Source: DATLFA01 sp039934635 (GTDB lineage: Bacteria; Actinomycetota; Acidimicrobiia; Acidimicrobiales; WLNW01). From it: a stretch of 17,192 nucleotides of DNA. The stretch spans positions 1 to 17,192 of the forward strand of contig JBDTLT010000108.1 in assembly GCA_039934635.1 (NCBI GenBank), in the 5' to 3' direction. How positions within the stretch are numbered: position 1 is the first letter of the stretch; every line of letters begins with the position of its first letter. The notes under the pieces were generated by a model, which was not told the origin of the DNA, searched no databases, and saw only the letters and a program-made list of their open reading frames with translations. Below, piece by piece: positions 13,916 through 17,192 of the stretch. The translations under genes and the position numbers were made by a program.

Positions 13916-14788
13916 TTACCGGCCGTAGGCAGTGGGCAACCCGGGGCAATGCCACTCGGTGACGAAGACCCGTCCGGTGCCCGACGACGTGATGTATGCC
14001 GTTCGCAGGTCGTCGCCACCGAAGCAGATGTTGGTCACGAACGGATCGTTCACGGGCACCTTCACCTCTGCGACGACGCGACCGTCGGGACTGATCGCCG
14101 TGACGCCGTTGGCGGTGAGCGTCGCTACGCAGGCGTTGCCGTCCGCGTCGATCGCCAGCGAGTCGAACTGCGCGCCGTCGAGATGGCAGAGCAATTGTTG
14201 CCCCTCGTCGGCAACGATGCCCGCCTCTACCAGAGTGAGCCGCCACAGCCGTCCCGAGTAGGTCTCGGCCACATAGACGTGCGCGCCGTCGGGCGACAGG
14301 CCCACACCGTTCGGAAACGTCAACTCGGACGTAACTCGGGCGATGCCCGACCCGTCGGCCGCCGCATAGTAGAGGCATCCCGACGCGGTGTCGGTGAAGT
14401 AGAAGCAGCCTCGATCGTCGAAGACGATGTCGTTGGGCGACACCAAGTCCGTGCCGTCGAATTCGGTGTACACGTCTTCCACCGAACCGTTGTCGACATC
14501 GACTCGCTGAATGCGCCCGCCGATGCGCTCGTCGGCGAGCGCGACCGGGCCGATGTGGTCGCCGAAGTCCTCGAAGCGGAGCCCACCGTTGTTGCAGACG
14601 TACACCTTTGCATCGGGGCCGATCGCCATACCGTTGACGCCGCCGCGACAGTACGCGATCCGCGCGACGGCGCCGTCGGCGCCAACGCGCGCGATCGTGC
14701 CCGACGCAATCTCACCGACCAACAGGGTGCCGTCACGGAGCGCGACCGGACCTTCGGGAAAATTGAGACCGCTGGTCAGTTGGCGCAT
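13916..14788 (-). CDS. SMP-30/gluconolactonase/LRE family protein
   Basis: 290-aa six-bladed beta-propeller; relatives are metal-dependent lactonases acting on sugar or other lactones. The metal ligands of the family are visible: Glu12 (NFPEGP), Asn119 (SPNDIVFDDRG), Asn160 (FPNGVGLSPDG) and Asp209 (DSLAIDADGN). Blade repeats of the type PxGxxxxxDGxxYVAxT recur. There is no signal peptide, so it is cytosolic. The open frame runs upstream to 15568 across the opposite gene, but the ATG at 14788 is the correct start: GGGGGGA lies about 5 nt upstream, and the N-terminal blade begins immediately after. It is divergent from the PIG-L gene with a 39-bp gap and convergent with pyrE. The lactone substrate is unknown. 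Confidence 0.9.
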   Translation of the reverse strand: MRQLTSGLNFPEGPVALRDGTLLVGEIASGTIARVGADGAVARIAYCRGGVNGMAIGPDAKVYVCNNGGLRFEDFGDHIGPVALADERIGGRIQRVDVDNGSVEDVYTEFDGTDLVSPNDIVFDDRGCFYFTDTASGCLYYAAADGSGIARVTSELTFPNGVGLSPDGAHVYVAETYSGRLWRLTLVEAGIVADEGQQLLCHLDGAQFDSLAIDADGNACVATLTANGVTAISPDGRVVAEVKVPVNDPFVTNICFGGDDLRTAYITSSGTGRVFVTEWHCPGLPTAYGR

Positions 14789-14815
14789 AGGTTCCCCCCG
14801 ATCGCCGTGCGTGCA

Positions 14816-14821
14816 ACCATA
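14816..14821 (-). promoter_or_regulatory. possible -10 box TATGGT for the SMP-30 family gene
   Basis: The minus strand reads TATGGT (TANNNT), 27 bp before the ATG at 14788 and ahead of its G-rich ribosome site. It lies within the 39-bp gap shared with the divergent PIG-L gene, whose own promoter must overlap this one or lie inside the neighbour. Confidence 0.3.
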
Positions 14822-14827
14822 GGCGCT

Positions 14828-15547
14828 ATGACCAACTCCCTCGAACTCGTTCCCGAAGACTGGCAACGCGGCCTCGCGATCGTCGCGCACCCCGACGATC
14901 TCGAATACGGCGCCGCCAGCGCGATTGCCCGGTGGACAAAGCAGGGCAAAGCGATCACCTACTGCCTCGTCACCTCGGGCGAGGCGGGCATCGATTCGCT
15001 GCAGCCCGACGTAGCCGCGAGCCTGCGGCAGGAAGAAGAGCGACGTTCGGCCGCGGTCGTCGGCGTCGACACCGTCGAGTTCCTCTCTCATCCCGATGGG
15101 CTCGTAGAAGCGTCGCTGGTGTTGCGGCGCGACCTCGCGACGATCATCCGCCGTCACCGCCCGGAGGTACTGATCTCGATCAACTTCCGCGACCGGTGGC
15201 CCGCCGGGTTCAATCACGCCGACCATCGCGCCGTCGGCATCGCGCTCATCGACGCGGCCCGCGACGCGGCTAATCGTTGGGTCTTCCCCGGCGCCGGCGG
15301 GCCGCCGTGGAGCGGCTTGCGGTTCGCCCTCTTCGGTGGTTCGCCAGAGGCGACGCACGCGGTCGACGTCAGCGAGACGATCGATCTCGGCGTCGCTTCG
15401 TTGCGTGAGCACCGGGCGTATCTCGACGCGCTCGCCGGCGGCCCCGCGGCCATCGACCCCGATTCGTTCTTGCGAGGCATGGCCCAGTCGACCGGCCCGT
15501 CGATCGGTGTCGAGGCCGCGGTGTCGTTCGAACTCGTGCCGCTGTGA
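14828..15547 (+). CDS. PIG-L/LmbE-family deacetylase
   Basis: 239-aa zinc-dependent deacetylase-like protein. The family removes acetyl groups from N-acetylglucosamine-type substrates; in actinobacteria it includes MshB (mycothiol synthesis) and Mca. The zinc motif AHPDDLEYG gives His21, Asp23 and Asp24. A second zinc-binding element, FNHADHRAVG, gives His130 and His133. The LRQEEERRSAAVVGV segment after it is typical of the family. It starts at the ATG after the SMP-30 gene; the much longer open frame from 13949 is antisense to that gene and is not used. No clear Shine-Dalgarno is present. Which N-acetyl substrate it uses is unknown. It is convergent with the next SDR across 36 bp. Confidence 0.9.
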   Translation: MTNSLELVPEDWQRGLAIVAHPDDLEYGAASAIARWTKQGKAITYCLVTSGEAGIDSLQPDVAASLRQEEERRSAAVVGVDTVEFLSHPDGLVEASLVLRRDLATIIRRHRPEVLISINFRDRWPAGFNHADHRAVGIALIDAARDAANRWVFPGAGGPPWSGLRFALFGGSPEATHAVDVSETIDLGVASLREHRAYLDALAGGPAAIDPDSFLRGMAQSTGPSIGVEAAVSFELVPL

Positions 15548-15583
15548 CCAACCGCGCCCGGTCGTCACACCTGGGGGCCGCGA

Positions 15584-16327
15584 TCAGACGATCGAGCCAC
15601 CGTCGATGATGTGTTCGACACCGGTTACGTAGGACGATGCCTCGGACAACAAGAACAGGACGAGCGACGACACTTCATCAGTACTGCCCGGGCGCCCGAG
15701 CGGCACGCCGCTATAGCGCTGCTCTCGTTCGGCGTTGGTCTGCGCCGGTGTGAACATGCCGGTGCCCTCGATGCCGCCGGGATGCACCGAATTGACCCGG
15801 ATGCCGTGTTGGCCCAACTCCTTGGCCGCAACTTTTGTCAGCCCCCGCACTGCCCACTTCGACGAGCCGTACGAACTGAAGCCGGGCAGGCCCTTCATTC
15901 CGGCGATCGACGAGATGTTGACGATGGCGCCTCCGCCCCGTTCGCGCATCGGAGCGATCACGTTCTTGACGCCGAGCCAGGTGCCGACGACATTGATGCG
16001 CAACGTCAATTCGAAAACCGCGAGCGACTCGTCTTCGATCGACTTCACACCCCGATAGATGGCCGCGTTGTTGACGAGGCCGTCGACACCGCCGAACTCG
16101 TCGACCGCGGTCTGCACGACACGAGCCCACGCAGTTTCGTCAGTGACGTCGTGGGCAACGAACCGCGCGTTGTCACCCAACGTCGCGACAACGTCACGGC
16201 CGAGCGCTTCTTGTACGTCGGTGGCCACTACTCGCGCACCCGCCGCGACACAGCGCTCTGCGTGTCGCCGGCCCATGCCCTGTGCCGCACCGGTGACGAT
16301 GACCACCTTGCCGTCGAGCTCTCCCAT
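15584..16327 (-). CDS. SDR resembling 3-alpha/20-beta-hydroxysteroid dehydrogenase
   Basis: 247-aa classical SDR. [8 protein letters not shown] is at residues 12-19 and Asp37 (ATDV) marks NAD preference. NNAA is at 86-89. The tetrad is Asn112, Ser140, Tyr153 and Lys157. The segment [20 protein letters not shown] followed by [13 protein letters not shown], and [10 protein letters not shown], are strikingly like the Streptomyces 3-alpha,20-beta-hydroxysteroid dehydrogenase ([28 protein letters not shown]). A steroid or similar polycyclic alcohol is a reasonable but unproved substrate. The ATG has a G-rich site (GGGGGT) about 7 nt upstream. It is divergent from the SDR at 16413 with an 85-bp gap. 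Confidence 0.92.
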   Translation of the reverse strand: [247 protein letters not shown]

Positions 16328-16399
16328 TGCCGTACCCCCAAGTCTGACCGGGGCCCATGCCTACTACCAGCTCCGCTCCGAGGGCCGCTCGGGCCCGAG

Positions 16400-16405
16400 T
16401 AGCGT
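16400..16405 (+). promoter_or_regulatory. candidate -10 box TAGCGT, leaderless-type start of the last SDR
   Basis: TAGCGT ends 7 nt before the ATG at 16413, and there is no Shine-Dalgarno between. It is the same hexamer as the box before the DUF1214 gene at 7191, with almost the same spacing. Confidence 0.45.
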
Positions 16406-16412
16406 GACGATC

Positions 16413-17183
16413 ATGACCGCTCCAGCAGGCAGTTTCGAGGGCAAGGTCGCGATCGTCACGGGTGCCGGCGGGGGCATCGGCCGGGCATCGGCGCAAGCAT
16501 TCGCGGCGAAGAGCGCGCACGTGCTGGTCGCCGACATCGACGACGAGCACGGACACGAGACGGTCTCGCTCATCGCGTCGGCCGGGGGCTCGGCCCAGTT
16601 CGTACACACTGACGTGGCGCAGTCGAGCGATGTGATCGCGATGGTCGATACCGCGCTGCGCGATCACGGGCGCCTCGACTTCGCCCACAACAACGCCGGC
16701 GTCGCGGGCGCCAACCTGCCCATCGGCGAGCTACCCGAAGCCGAGTGGGATCGCGTGATGAGCGTGATGCTGCGCGGCGTCTACCTCTGCATGAAATACG
16801 AGATCGCGCCAATGCTCGCGGCGGGTCGCGGCGCCATCGTCAACACCGCATCCGGCGCAGGCCTCGTCGGCTACGCGAACCAATCGGCATACGTCGCGTC
16901 CAAGCACGGCGTGCTCGGCCTGACCAAGAGTGGGGCGCTCGAATACGGCGCGCGGGGCATCCGCATCAACGCAGTGTGTCCGGGCACGGTGTGGAGCCCG
17001 ATGGTCGACAAAGCCGTCGCGGCGTTCCCCGACCTGCAAGGCCAACTCGAGGGCATGCACCCCATCGGTCGGCTCGGCACCGCCGCCGAGATCGCGGCCG
17101 CAGTGGTGTGGTTGTGCTCTGACGACGCGTCGTTCGTGCTGGGTCACGCGCTGTCGGTCGACGGCGGTTACGTCGTGCCGTAG
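16413..17183 (+). CDS. short-chain dehydrogenase/reductase (SDR), tetrad Asn replaced by Met
   Basis: 256-aa classical SDR, complete within the window. TGAGGGIG is at residues 16-23, Asp41 suggests NAD, and NNAG is at 93-96. Ser147, Tyr160 (YVASK) and Lys164 keep the 13-residue spacing. The fourth tetrad residue, normally Asn in a V-N-L-x-G-V context, is Met119 (SVMLRGVY). NAVCPGTVWSP and VDGGY are present. The open frame reaches upstream to 16059 inside the opposite SDR. The ATG at 16413 is chosen because it gives a normal SDR N-terminus (SFEGKVAIVTGAG) and is preceded by a TAGCGT box with leaderless spacing. The substrate is unknown. Confidence 0.91.
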   Translation: MTAPAGSFEGKVAIVTGAGGGIGRASAQAFAAKSAHVLVADIDDEHGHETVSLIASAGGSAQFVHTDVAQSSDVIAMVDTALRDHGRLDFAHNNAGVAGANLPIGELPEAEWDRVMSVMLRGVYLCMKYEIAPMLAAGRGAIVNTASGAGLVGYANQSAYVASKHGVLGLTKSGALEYGARGIRINAVCPGTVWSPMVDKAVAAFPDLQGQLEGMHPIGRLGTAAEIAAAVVWLCSDDASFVLGHALSVDGGYVVP

Positions 17184-17192
17184 GTGGCTAGT

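Noticed and set aside
13949..14827. Upstream extension of the PIG-L frame across the SMP-30 gene
   Set aside because: It is antisense to a well-supported beta-propeller gene. PIG-L similarity begins just after the ATG at 14828.
14789..15568. Upstream extension of the SMP-30 frame across the PIG-L gene
   Set aside because: The translation has no resemblance to a propeller, and the ATG at 14788 has its own G-rich ribosome site.
15548..15583. Possible hairpin CGCGCCC...GGGGGCCGCG between convergent genes
   Set aside because: Pairing needs a bulge, the stem is only about seven pairs, and no U-tract follows. It is too weak to call a terminator.

Overview
The window is a very GC-rich, gene-dense bacterial segment. 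It looks actinobacterial, and I infer something near the Acidimicrobiia. The basis is the GC content, the purely metabolic accessory content, TANNNT -10 boxes placed 6-8 nt before start codons (leaderless style), and an orotate phosphoribosyltransferase that resembles the mycobacterial protein. No rRNA, tRNA, CRISPR array, intact transposase or transcription factor was seen. Taxonomy is an inference.

Layout: (1) 1-1526 (+) is the 3' part of an N-acyl-D-amino-acid deacylase-like amidohydrolase. It converges with a minus-strand pair: a 278-aa SDR (3480-2644) translationally coupled to an unrecognised 381-aa protein (2647-1502). (2) 3579-4382 (+) is an SDR. It converges with another SDR (5165-4395, -), which is divergent, with only 28 bp between starts, from a diaminopropionate ammonia-lyase-like PLP enzyme (5194-6378, +). 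(3) 6379-7190 is the one loose region. It holds a long inverted repeat, a small orphan protein (6900-6529, -), degenerate dispersed repeats, three tandem 19-bp repeats and a 20-bp perfect palindrome. (4) 7191-9219 (+) encodes a DUF1214-type protein with a seven-copy Thr-Asp-Glu repeat, then an OMP-decarboxylase-superfamily protein. (5) 11718-9222 (-) is a compact operon: SDR, Gfo/Idh/MocA oxidoreductase and dienelactone hydrolase. (6) 11801-13910 (+) encodes an AMP-forming acyl-CoA synthetase followed by an orotate phosphoribosyltransferase. (7) An SMP-30/gluconolactonase-family protein (14788-13916, -) is divergent from a PIG-L/LmbE deacetylase (14828-15547, +). (8) A hydroxysteroid-dehydrogenase-like SDR (16327-15584, -) is divergent from a sixth SDR (16413-17183, +).

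The genes read as a patchwork of small catabolic units: six SDRs, a CoA ligase, hydrolases, a PLP ammonia-lyase and a deacylase. They occur in short divergent or convergent cassettes and do not form one recognised pathway. A shared role in oxidising hydroxylated, possibly lipid- or steroid-like, or amino-acid-derived substrates is an inference. The most notable observations are the two pyrimidine-pathway homologues with substituted catalytic residues (8455-9219 and 13347-13910), the in-frame TDE minisatellite, and the repeat-rich island at about 6.38-7.19 kb.
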